From positions 1-40,514 of IMG/VR virus record IMGVR_UViG_3300029267_002571: a stretch of 40,514 bases of DNA; one strand, given 5' to 3'. The stretch's first letter is position 1; every line of letters starts with the position of its first letter. The position numbers and the translations under genes were made by a program. The DNA comes from a virus. Under the pieces are notes generated by a model. That model searched no databases. It saw only the letters and a list, made by a program, of their open reading frames with translations, and was not told where the DNA came from. This document shows positions 16,575-24,161 of this stretch, piece by piece.

Positions 16575-18065
16575 ATGGGACGATTCACCGACACCGCCGG
16601 CCACTGGGCCGAGGACCAAATCGATTGGGCAGCCGACGAGGACTGGTTCGAAGGATTCGACGACGGATCCTTCCGGCCAGATGAGCCGTTCACCAGAGCC
16701 CAAGCCGCCACCGTCGCCTGGCGTAAATTCAGGGAACCCGAACCGCCGCCGCCGGCCCCCGATACGGTGCCCCCGGTAGTCACCCTCCTCGGGGAACCGG
16801 AGATCACCATCATCCAACACTCCCCCTGGGTCGACCCCGGAGCGACCGCCTGGGACAACGTCGACGGAGAGCTCCCCGTCGCCACGGAGGGAACCGTCGA
16901 CACTTCCACCCCCGGTGAATACACCATCCGCTACACCGCCGTCGACGCCGCCGGGAACCGGCATGTCATCACCCGCACGGTCAAGGTCCAGAAGCTCGAG
17001 GTCCCCCCGCAAACCGACTTCGACGTCACTATCGGCCCCGGCGACAACATCGCCGACCTAATCACCGAAGCCGGAGCGGAGGGTCGCATCGGCTGGCGCG
17101 GAGGGATCTACAACGGATTCTCCCACCAGCCGCTCCCCGGCCAGCTATGGGCAGCCTGCCCAGGAGAGGGACCGGTATTCGACGGAGCCAACACCTACAC
17201 CCACGCCATCGAGGGACACGGCATCCCCGCCGTCACTATCCAGGGACCCTTCGAGATCCGCAACTACGGCCGGCTCGAATACCACGGAGCCATCTGCTCC
17301 CTCGCCCCCGGCGACTGGTACAACCATCCGATCCGAGGCATCGAAGGATGGAAAATCGCCGGAGCCGAGATCCACCACTGCTCCTACGGAGCGACCCTCG
17401 CCGGCGACAACGTCGAGCTCACCGACTTCGTCCTTCGAGACCTCGACGACCTCGGCTTCAAAATCCTATTCGGCGCCGACGGCTACGTCGCCCGAGGAGA
17501 GATGTACAACATCAAAGCCGAAAGTTGGGGTCATGAGGGAGGAGGCTCGAAATCCTGGGAGACCAATGGACTCGTCCACGAGGACATTCACCTCCAGGAC
17601 ATCGACGGCCCCGGCCTCTGGACCGACAGCAACAACGACAACACCGTCTATAGGCGCATCACCGCCGAACGGGTCACCAATGCAGCGATCTTCCACGAGA
17701 TCTCCCAGAGCGCCCTCATCGAGGATTGCACCCTCACCGGCGGCACCGGAGGAGGCTCCAACGGGATCTGGACCCGAGCCGACGTCGGAATCCAGATCGC
17801 CAACGCCGGCTATGTGACCATCCGCCGGAACCGGCTCACCGGCTTCTACGCCGGGATCTCCTGCATCGATCAGATACGCGATGACCAGTACGGCAACGAC
17901 CTCACCGACACTACGGGGGGAGAGGTCCACGACAACACCATCGACGGTTGCCGATACAACGGAGACGCCCGAGACCATACGGTCGGTGGCCCGAAGTACA
18001 CCCTCGGGGGACTACCGGTTCACTGGCACGACAACGAGCTCCTCAACGGATCACTGATCAACTAG
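16575..18065 (+). CDS. SLH/Ig-like/beta-helix spike protein (496 aa)
   Basis: Three domains are visible. Residues about 3-50 are an S-layer homology domain: HWAEDQIDWAADEDWFEGF, then DGSFRPDEPFTRAQAATVAW. Residues about 62-145 are an Ig-like domain of the DUF5011 type, with PPVVTLLGEP, WVDPGATAWDNVDG and YTIRYTAVDAAGN. Residues about 150-496 are a right-handed beta-helix, with repeated strand-turn units such as VTIQGPFEIRNYG and VTIRRNRLTGFYAG, as in tailspikes and pectate-lyase-like enzymes. SLH domains bind pyruvylated cell-wall polymers, so this is a probable host-binding spike, perhaps a depolymerase; no catalytic residues can be assigned. It lies among head/neck genes rather than after the tail tip. 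Ribosome binding site GAGGGGAG upstream. Confidence 0.85.
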   Translation: MGRFTDTAGHWAEDQIDWAADEDWFEGFDDGSFRPDEPFTRAQAATVAWRKFREPEPPPPAPDTVPPVVTLLGEPEITIIQHSPWVDPGATAWDNVDGELPVATEGTVDTSTPGEYTIRYTAVDAAGNRHVITRTVKVQKLEVPPQTDFDVTIGPGDNIADLITEAGAEGRIGWRGGIYNGFSHQPLPGQLWAACPGEGPVFDGANTYTHAIEGHGIPAVTIQGPFEIRNYGRLEYHGAICSLAPGDWYNHPIRGIEGWKIAGAEIHHCSYGATLAGDNVELTDFVLRDLDDLGFKILFGADGYVARGEMYNIKAESWGHEGGGSKSWETNGLVHEDIHLQDIDGPGLWTDSNNDNTVYRRITAERVTNAAIFHEISQSALIEDCTLTGGTGGGSNGIWTRADVGIQIANAGYVTIRRNRLTGFYAGISCIDQIRDDQYGNDLTDTTGGEVHDNTIDGCRYNGDARDHTVGGPKYTLGGLPVHWHDNELLNGSLIN

Positions 18066-18078
18066 AGAGGAGCCCCCG

Positions 18079-20487
18079 GTGGCGACGGCCCCATCCTATG
18101 TCGCTAAGAGCTCCGCCCAGGGATCCGGTTCCGTCACCCCAGCGATGCCGACCGGAGCAACCAGCGGAGACTTCCTAATCCTCTCCATTGTCGGGAAGGG
18201 AGACAACGCCAACGCCGACGCCGCCCCGGAGGGATGGAATTACCTGAACACCGTCGCCGGCTCCGTCGGCCCCGCCGGCACCGCCGTCCGTCTAACCAAC
18301 TACTGGGCTTGGTACCGATCCGATATCAGCCGCGCCGTTCCCGACGCCGGCAGTTTCACCATCGCCGGGATAACCGCGTGGCGTAACGTAAACCGCCTCA
18401 ACCCGTTCGACGTCACCCCAGTGACCTCCTCCGAGGGATACGGCAGCCGCAACACCTCGGTCAGTATCACCGGAGTCACCACCACCACCGCCAACACCAG
18501 GATCGTCGCCATCTCCGCATCCGGAGACAACAACTCGTTCGGATCCTGGGCCAACGCCAACCTCGAATCCATCTCCGAGATCCTCGAGCAGCGAACCACC
18601 GCCGGCGACGATGGGACCCTCGCTATCGCCCACGGGGAAAAAGCCACCGCCGGCGCCACCGGGACAACCACCGCCACCATCAACGCCGCCGAGGAGGAAG
18701 CCAACTGCTGCATCGCTCTCCGCTCAAATGACCACGGCCCGATCGTCCAGTTCAAGCGAACCTCCGTAGGGCAATCGGACAGCACCATATCGGTCACCCT
18801 CGACGACACCCCAACCGAGGACAACCTCCTCGTCGCCATCTACGCCGGCGGAGGCCTCTTCTCCGGCTGGGCATCCTGCACCGGCTTCACCGACGTAGAT
18901 CACGCCTGGGATGGCACCGCCTGGTTTGGGCACACCGTATTCACCAAAAAGGCCGGAGCCTCCGAATCGGCTACCGTCACCGTCACCCCCGCCGACACCG
19001 ACTCCGGCTGGCTCCTCGTCCTCGAGATCGACGCCGACTATCTCCCCTCCGGCTTCACCGCCAGCAACGTCTACGACCAAGGGAACGAGAACACCGGCAG
19101 CAGCGGCACCTCCCTCACCGGAGCGTCGATCACCACCACCGACGCCAACACCCTATCCATCGTCGGCGCCTGCTACTGGCAATCATCCACGACCGACACC
19201 ATCGACGACTTCGATTGCGACACCGGCTGGGAGAAGGTCCTCCAGGAGGGGAACGCCGGCGGAGGCGGAGACAACGAGTTCCAGGGAGCCTGCTTCCTCC
19301 GCGCCCTAGAGAGCACCGGCACTTACAACCCGACCGTCTCCTGGGACGACTCGTCCTCCGGGTCGATGATCTTCCAAGTCACTCTCGAGATGGCCGCGGC
19401 AGCGACCGTCGAAACCGTCTCCCCGACCGGAGCCGCTACCCCGACCGGAGCGCTCGAGCTCGAACCGCAGCACACCCTCACCGGATCTGCGACCCCAACC
19501 GGAGCCGCCACCAAGGAACCCACCCAGAGCCTCACCGGAGCAGCAACACCGACCGGATCGACGAGCAAAGCCCCACGGCACTCTCCCGCTGGAACCGCCC
19601 CCGTCGCCGGCCAAGTAGGGAAAACCGCTGCCCACGTTCCCACCGGCAGCATCTCCACCGCCGGGACCATCACCAAAGCCATATCCCGAGCCCTCACCGG
19701 CGCCGCCGCCACGGCAGGGAACCTGACCCGAGCAGTCACCGCGACCTACACCGGCACCCTCCCCGGAGCCGGCACGCTCGATACCCTCCGACTGAAGCTC
19801 CTCGCCGTCGCCGGCACCATCACTGCCACCGGGTCGATCACCCGAGCCGCCGCGCGAGCCCTCACCGGATCGACTGCCCCGACCGGAGCGACCACCAGCG
19901 GAGCAGCCACCAAAGCCACCGGGACCGCTACCCCAACCGGCGCCGTCACTAAATCCGTCACCCAAACCATCACCGGAGCCATCGCCTCCGCAGCTTCGCT
20001 CGCCACCCAAGCTATCTCTGGGACAATCCGCCGCACCTTCACCGGCGCCGCCACCCTCGCCGGCGACCTCGCCACCCACATCGCTACCAGCCTCGCCGGC
20101 AGCATCGACACCGAGGGAGACATCAACCGGACCGCCACCACTAGCGCCTACACCGGCGCCTCCACCCCAACCGGCGTGACCACCAAAACACCGAAGGTCA
20201 CCCCGGCCGGTAGCATCGCCTCGAGCAGCACCATCATCCGCACCGCCCGTACCGCCCTCGCCGGGATCGCCGCCCCCGCCGGCTCTATCTACCGCACCGT
20301 CCGCACCGCCCTCGCCGGTACCGCCGGCTCCGCTTCGACCCTCGTCCAAGGGATCCCCGGAGAGCTCATCTCTGTAACCCGAAGGATCCGATCCACCCGG
20401 AGATCCACCACAACGCGCCGGAACCAAGCCACTACCATCCGCAGAGACACCACTACCACCATCCGACGGAAGGACTTCGACACATGA
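18079..20487 (+). CDS. Repeat-rich structural protein (802 aa)
   Basis: Starts with GTG at 18079 after GAGAGGAG. Residues about 1-220 and 225-440 are two related beta-sandwich-like domains rich in Thr/Ser/Gly, both containing a DNLL/DFLI-type strand and ending in long Thr runs. Residues about 447-762 are a tandem array of roughly seventeen 18-residue units of the form LTGxxxPTGxxxK. The last 30 residues are very basic (Arg/Thr). Such proteins occur in phage structural clusters and probably form a fibre or surface adhesin. The role and location are inferred from composition and neighbours only. Confidence 0.72.
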   Translation: MATAPSYVAKSSAQGSGSVTPAMPTGATSGDFLILSIVGKGDNANADAAPEGWNYLNTVAGSVGPAGTAVRLTNYWAWYRSDISRAVPDAGSFTIAGITAWRNVNRLNPFDVTPVTSSEGYGSRNTSVSITGVTTTTANTRIVAISASGDNNSFGSWANANLESISEILEQRTTAGDDGTLAIAHGEKATAGATGTTTATINAAEEEANCCIALRSNDHGPIVQFKRTSVGQSDSTISVTLDDTPTEDNLLVAIYAGGGLFSGWASCTGFTDVDHAWDGTAWFGHTVFTKKAGASESATVTVTPADTDSGWLLVLEIDADYLPSGFTASNVYDQGNENTGSSGTSLTGASITTTDANTLSIVGACYWQSSTTDTIDDFDCDTGWEKVLQEGNAGGGGDNEFQGACFLRALESTGTYNPTVSWDDSSSGSMIFQVTLEMAAAATVETVSPTGAATPTGALELEPQHTLTGSATPTGAATKEPTQSLTGAATPTGSTSKAPRHSPAGTAPVAGQVGKTAAHVPTGSISTAGTITKAISRALTGAAATAGNLTRAVTATYTGTLPGAGTLDTLRLKLLAVAGTITATGSITRAAARALTGSTAPTGATTSGAATKATGTATPTGAVTKSVTQTITGAIASAASLATQAISGTIRRTFTGAATLAGDLATHIATSLAGSIDTEGDINRTATTSAYTGASTPTGVTTKTPKVTPAGSIASSSTIIRTARTALAGIAAPAGSIYRTVRTALAGTAGSASTLVQGIPGELISVTRRIRSTRRSTTTRRNQATTIRRDTTTTIRRKDFDT
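19417..20364 (+). repeat. Tandem 54-bp coding repeats (18-residue units)
   Basis: About seventeen consecutive units with consensus LTGxxxPTGxxxKxxxxx; most are exactly 18 residues, a few 19-23. Copies are diverged at DNA level. A fixed 18-residue period suggests a beta-solenoid or extended fibre shaft. Confidence 0.8.
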
Positions 20488-20837
20488 TCATCACCAACAT
20501 CGGTGAGCTCGGCGCCGTCGGAGGGATCCTCCGCCCCTTCCAATTCACCATCGAGAGAGACGGCTCCGCCTGGGACCTCACCGCCTACAGCAGCGTCGAC
20601 TGGCGAGTCTGGGACCTCCGCACCAAAACCCTCCTCGCCCTCACCGGAGCGCTCACCGTCGAGACCGCAGCGAGCGGGATCGTCAAGTACACCCCCGGCA
20701 CCGACGACCCGATCCACGACGCCTCCGGCACCTATGAAGCCAGAGTCTGGTGTACCCCCACCAGCGGAGGGGACCCGGAACCGTCCGCCCTCCACCGGTT
20801 CACGATCGGAGCGGGACCAACCCCCGCAGCATCATGA
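20484..20837 (+). CDS. BppU-like N-terminal domain protein (117 aa)
   Basis: Segments FQFTIERDGSAWDLTAYSSV, a central LTGALTVE strand, then GIVKYTPGTDDP, GTYEARVW and a final HRFTIGAG strand follow the beta-sandwich pattern of phage baseplate upper protein N-terminal domains, which attach fibres to the virion. It overlaps the repeat protein's stop by ATGA, supporting a joint role in a surface structure. Only this one domain is present. Confidence 0.72.
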   Translation: MIITNIGELGAVGGILRPFQFTIERDGSAWDLTAYSSVDWRVWDLRTKTLLALTGALTVETAASGIVKYTPGTDDPIHDASGTYEARVWCTPTSGGDPEPSALHRFTIGAGPTPAAS

Positions 20838-21331
20838 TCAAAGCGAGACTCGTCCCCGACCAAGCCGCCGGCAACATTCAGCGAGCCGGCCGGATGACAC
20901 CGGCCCTCGCCAAAGCGACAGTCTCCAAGATCATGCATCACGGCCGAACCCGCATCGTTCAGCGCACCCACGTTGGTTGGTCCGGGACCCTCCGGGGAGG
21001 GTACGAAGTCGAGGTCCGGACCACCGCCAAAGGGATCCGCGGCACGATCGTCAACCCGACCCTCTACCACGACATCGCCGAGGACGGCCGCAACCCCGGT
21101 CGCCGGCCACCGGTCGAAGCGCTGATCCCCTGGGTCGGGTCGAAGCTAGGGATCCCCCCAGGAGCAGAACGCCGAGCAGTCGCTTTCCTCGTCGCCCGCA
21201 AGATCGGCGCCGCCGGCTACGAGGGACACCATATGGTCGAGGACGGCTGGGCAGCGACCAAGAGCGACCTCACCGCCGAACTATCAAAGCTCGGGCTCCG
21301 TATCGCCCGAGTCGCCGGAGGGAGAGCCTGA
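20834..21331 (+). CDS. HK97 gp10-like neck/tail completion protein (165 aa)
   Basis: The helical N-terminus with TRIVQRTHVGWSGTLRGG, followed by beta strands (YEVEVRTTAKGIRGTIVN) and LYHDIAEDGRNPGRRPP, matches the HK97 gp10-like family in which a basic helix and a Y-x-x-x-x-E-x-G motif form the neck ring joining head and tail. The start at 20834 overlaps the previous stop by ATGA. The next gene is the likely tail terminator, the usual neighbour. Confidence 0.78.
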   Translation: MIKARLVPDQAAGNIQRAGRMTPALAKATVSKIMHHGRTRIVQRTHVGWSGTLRGGYEVEVRTTAKGIRGTIVNPTLYHDIAEDGRNPGRRPPVEALIPWVGSKLGIPPGAERRAVAFLVARKIGAAGYEGHHMVEDGWAATKSDLTAELSKLGLRIARVAGGRA

Positions 21332-21873
21332 TGGGGACATACACCAACCAACTCGACGCCATCGTGGAAACCATCGACGGCATCGACGGCATCGGCCGGA
21401 TCCATGACCGGCCGAGGAGGGGAGACGCCTACAACCTCTGGGTCGCCAACATCGACGGCCTCGACCAGATCCGAGCCTGGGAGATCGGGCTCCGAGGAGG
21501 GGACCAAGCAGTCCGCCGGGAACGCATCACCGGCGGAGGTCACAACCACGTATGGCGCGCCTGGAGCATCCGCGGCTGGGTATCACTCATCGAACCACAA
21601 GACATCCACGGCAACGGAGCCGAAGCCGACGAGATCCATGACACCGACTTCGCCTCCGACAACTACCGATCCGTGATAGAGCTCGGCGACACCATCGCCG
21701 CCGCCGTCGAGGACAACCGGAGGCTCACCAGCACCGACTATCCATCCGGCACCTGCCTCGAGCTCACCCTCCCCCCGCAAGTATCCGAACCGGAGGCGCT
21801 GACCATAGGAGGAGGATTCCTCTGCTGGTCCATTACCATCGACTTCGACGCCTACACCGTTGAGACCCCCTAG
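21331..21873 (+). CDS. Probable tail terminator protein (180 aa)
   Basis: Placed between the gp10-like neck protein and the tail tube, where tail terminators are normally encoded, and about the right size. Strands such as RAWEIGLRGG, HVWRAWSIRGWVSL and LCWSITIDFDAYT fit a beta-rich ring protein. The first base of its ATG is shared with the previous TGA. Its ETIDGIDGIGRI N-terminal motif resembles ETVDGIDGIAAA in the distal tail protein at 26141. Confidence 0.65.
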   Translation: MGTYTNQLDAIVETIDGIDGIGRIHDRPRRGDAYNLWVANIDGLDQIRAWEIGLRGGDQAVRRERITGGGHNHVWRAWSIRGWVSLIEPQDIHGNGAEADEIHDTDFASDNYRSVIELGDTIAAAVEDNRRLTSTDYPSGTCLELTLPPQVSEPEALTIGGGFLCWSITIDFDAYTVETP

Positions 21874-21887
21874 AGGAGAGCGACACT

Positions 21888-22151
21888 ATGGGACACAAGG
21901 ACGACCTCAAAGCTCGAGCAGCGGCAGCCGGTCTCCCGACCAGCGGCACCATCGCCGACCTCGAGGAACGGCTCGCCGGCCACGAACCCGATGACCCTAC
22001 TCCGGTCCCCGCCCGCTACATCGGAGAGACCATCCGCACCTTCCCTCACCACGGAGTGGTCGGTCCCGGAGATATCATCTACATACCGCGCCGCCAGATC
22101 GAAACCAACCCGCTACTCGAGTCCGCCGCCGACGAGACCCCCGACCAATAG
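21888..22151 (+). CDS. Small SAP-domain protein (87 aa)
   Basis: Residues about 4-30 (DDLKARAAAAGLPTSGTIAD) followed by LEERLAG are a good SAP-type helix-turn-helix, similar in pattern to the inserted segment of the small terminase and the C-terminus of 11614-11958. Residues about 40-87 are a separate beta-rich segment. Encoded immediately before the tail tube. Purpose in a tail operon is unclear: it could touch DNA at the head-tail junction. GAGGAG precedes the start. Confidence 0.72.
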   Translation: MGHKDDLKARAAAAGLPTSGTIADLEERLAGHEPDDPTPVPARYIGETIRTFPHHGVVGPGDIIYIPRRQIETNPLLESAADETPDQ

Positions 22152-22160
22152 GAGAGACCA

Positions 22161-23195
22161 ATGTCAACCACCCCCTTCGCTGCGGCATCGGAGGACTCGT
22201 ACTTCGGATTCGGATTCCAGTCCTCGAAGGGAACCGGAGTCGCCCCGACTCAGTTCCTCGCCTACGTGTCCGCTGTCGAGCTCACCCACGGAGAGCAGCA
22301 CCGCAAGATCAGGGAAGCCGGCTCGTCCCAAACCGTCGCCCGCACCGTCAAGGACTCATATACGCCAGGAGCCCGCTGCGCCGCCCCGATCCGAGCGGAC
22401 CTCGCCGCCGCCGTTATGGCTGCGCTCCTCGGAGCCGACTCGGTATCCGGCGCCGGCGACCCCTACACCCATACCATCACCAAGGACGCCGCTACCGACT
22501 GGATCTCGTTCGAATACAACAACAACGACAACACCATCGAACGGGTCATCGACGGATTCTTCGTCGAGGTCGAGATCACCGCCCAGAAGCGGAGCAACGG
22601 CCCCGAGTTGATGATCGCCGCCGTCGTAGGGGGACTCGACCTCGAACGGCAGTCATCCGCCACCACCGAGTCCTACGAATCGGACCGCCCATTCCTCCGC
22701 TCCGACTGCGCCTGGACAGTCGACGGCACCGCCGAAACCAACGTCGAAGCCTGCACCATCCGGCTCCGCTGGACCTTCGACGAGGCGATGCTCACCGATT
22801 CGGTGATCCGCGCCAACGCCGTCAAGATCCACTTCGAGGGAGAGATCGAGCTCACCCAGATCGCCGGCAACACCGGAGAGAGGGAGAAGCTCGCCTACAT
22901 CAACACCCACTACCTGAACGCCGCTGAGGATGGAACCGGTACAGCCACCACCGAGAAGGTTTTCACCGGTAGCCTCACCCTCGACGCCAACCACTCCGAA
23001 GGAGCCGCATCCGCCGACCGGCAGTTCAAGGTCGAGATCCCAGTGGTCCGCTGGACAGATGCCCAATACACCGGCCTCAACCCCGAATCGACCGAAGCAG
23101 CCAGGCTCACGCGGGTGGGACACCTCGAGAACAATCCGTCGGGAGAGGACATCACCGTCACTGCCCAAACCCCGACATCCGGAGCGTTCGTCTAA
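22161..23195 (+). CDS. Major tail tube protein (344 aa)
   Basis: 344 residues with SSKGTGVAPTQFLAYVSAVEL near the N-terminus, a DGFFVEVEITAQKRSNGPEL strand-loop and a C-terminal beta region, the arrangement of long tail tube proteins of siphoviruses. Position directly before the frameshifting chaperone genes and the tape measure is diagnostic. AGGAGAG precedes the start. It is followed by a 162-bp gap holding a hairpin and a promoter-like element. Confidence 0.85.
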   Translation: MSTTPFAAASEDSYFGFGFQSSKGTGVAPTQFLAYVSAVELTHGEQHRKIREAGSSQTVARTVKDSYTPGARCAAPIRADLAAAVMAALLGADSVSGAGDPYTHTITKDAATDWISFEYNNNDNTIERVIDGFFVEVEITAQKRSNGPELMIAAVVGGLDLERQSSATTESYESDRPFLRSDCAWTVDGTAETNVEACTIRLRWTFDEAMLTDSVIRANAVKIHFEGEIELTQIAGNTGEREKLAYINTHYLNAAEDGTGTATTEKVFTGSLTLDANHSEGAASADRQFKVEIPVVRWTDAQYTGLNPESTEAARLTRVGHLENNPSGEDITVTAQTPTSGAFV

Positions 23196-23277
23196 CCTAG
23201 AAGAGCACGCAACCAGGAGACCCAAAACCCAAACCAGCATCCCTATGCCAGCCCTTCCTGGTTGAGCCAAAAGCCCC

Positions 23278-23309
23278 CTCCGAGCCCGACACCCCCGTCG
23301 GGCTCGGAG
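23278..23309 (+). terminator. Perfect 13-bp hairpin after the tail tube gene
   Basis: CTCCGAGCCCGAC (23278-23290) pairs with GTCGGGCTCGGAG (23297-23309) around the loop ACCCCC. No T-run follows. It probably reduces transcription from the highly expressed tail tube into the chaperone genes, which are needed in small amounts. The rest of the gap (23196-23277) holds no gene; AACCAGGA at 23211 can pair with TCCTGGTT at 23256. Confidence 0.75.
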
Positions 23310-23311
23310 CG

Positions 23312-23317
23312 TATACT
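23312..23317 (+). promoter_or_regulatory. TATACT -10-like element
   Basis: TATACT lies just after the hairpin and 40 bp before the chaperone start. No convincing -35 is present. It could restart transcription of the chaperone/tape-measure genes after the preceding terminator. Confidence 0.4.
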
Positions 23318-23357
23318 GGCCAACGGCTAGCATCCGCCCCACTAAGAGAGGCTCCCT

Positions 23358-23864
23358 ATGACCGACAACGGTTCCCCCACCACCCTCACCCGAGACCAGA
23401 TCGCCCGTCTCATGACCCCACCGGTCGAGACGTTCACGATCGAGGACTTCGGGTCGGTACGGCTCCGAGCCCTACCAGCCGCCTCCGCCGAGTATCTCCA
23501 ATACATCGAGGGGACCGCACCGTCGCCGGCAGCGATCGCCCAGGGAGTACGGCAACTCGCCCTCAACGACACCCAAGCGACCGAGGTCTACGAACGTCTC
23601 CTCGCTAAATACGACTACCCCGGAGAGGTCGAAACCCACTTCCGGATCGCTACCGCCGCTGCGGTCCTCTGCATCCTCGATCCCGACACCGACCAGCCGA
23701 TGTTCACCTGGGACGACGTCGACGAGATCCGACAATGGAACCGCACCGTCCTCGCCGAGATCGGCGCTCGAGCTACCGAACTCGCCGCTCCGGAGAACCT
23801 CGAAGCCGCAAAAAAAGCCTCCGGGAGAACCCCCGAGACCTCGCCCTCTACGCCCTCTGCATAG
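23358..23864 (+). CDS. Tail assembly chaperone, short form (G-like)
   Basis: 168 residues; the product made when ribosomes do not shift frame. Position between tail tube and tape measure and its mostly helical character match the lambda G-type chaperone. GAGAGG precedes the start. The A7 slip site at 23810-23816 is 48 bases before this frame's stop. The protein ends in a Thr/Ser/Pro-rich tail (GRTPETSPSTPSA) that probably has no role beyond the slip site. Confidence 0.85.
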   Translation: MTDNGSPTTLTRDQIARLMTPPVETFTIEDFGSVRLRALPAASAEYLQYIEGTAPSPAAIAQGVRQLALNDTQATEVYERLLAKYDYPGEVETHFRIATAAAVLCILDPDTDQPMFTWDDVDEIRQWNRTVLAEIGARATELAAPENLEAAKKASGRTPETSPSTPSA

Positions 23865-24076
23865 ATCACCTCGGGATCCTCCCCTACCAACTAGCCCCTG
23901 CCCCGCCGCATCAGGTCACCCGCGCTCTCGCCTACCTATCGATCAAAGCCGACCGGCTCGCCGAAGCCAGCACCCCTGCCGGCCGGCCGGAGCCCGCCTA
24001 CCGGCGCCGAGCCATCGGAGCTATCGAGAAGTTCGAAGCCCGACGCCGCCGGCATCTAAACCCGCACCGCCGCTGA
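23358..24076 (+). CDS. Tail assembly chaperone, -1 frameshift product (GT-like)
   Basis: Joined product of 23358-23816 and 23816-24076, about 239 residues. After Glu-Ala-Ala-Lys-Lys the -1 frame continues SLRENPRDLALYALCIDHLG and then a helical region with ALAYLSIKADRLAEAS. The downstream frame has no start of its own at the right place and would otherwise be an orphan. In lambda-like tails the long form loads the tape measure and the ratio of the two forms is set by the slip efficiency. The joint is inferred from the slip sequence and coding in both frames, not shown experimentally. Confidence 0.85.
23810..23816 (+). promoter_or_regulatory. Programmed -1 frameshift site A_AAA_AAA
   Basis: Seven A in the register X_XXY_YYZ relative to the upstream frame (gca aaa aaa gcc). 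In this very GC-rich DNA such a run is conspicuous. Slippage by one base moves ribosomes into the open -1 frame. GC-rich sequence (CTCCGGGAG) just downstream could form a small stem. Confidence 0.88.
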
Positions 24077-24082
24077 GACTGG

Positions 24083-24090
24083 TTACACTC
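24083..24090 (+). promoter_or_regulatory. TTACACTC promoter-like motif
   Basis: Third copy of the octamer also found at 7506 and 11563. It lies in the 85-bp gap before the tape measure gene, 72 bp from its start. No -35 is evident. Confidence 0.45.
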
Positions 24091-24161
24091 AACCCCTAGA
24101 GAACCCCGAGCCCTCATCCGCCCGAGGCTCCCCCGACTACGCCGAGGAGCCACGACACAGC

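Noticed and set aside
19306-20427. Long minus-strand frame (373 codons) opposite the repeat protein
   Set aside because: It mirrors the low-complexity, GC-rich codon pattern of the + strand gene, gives Gly/Asp-rich nonsense and has no ribosome binding site.
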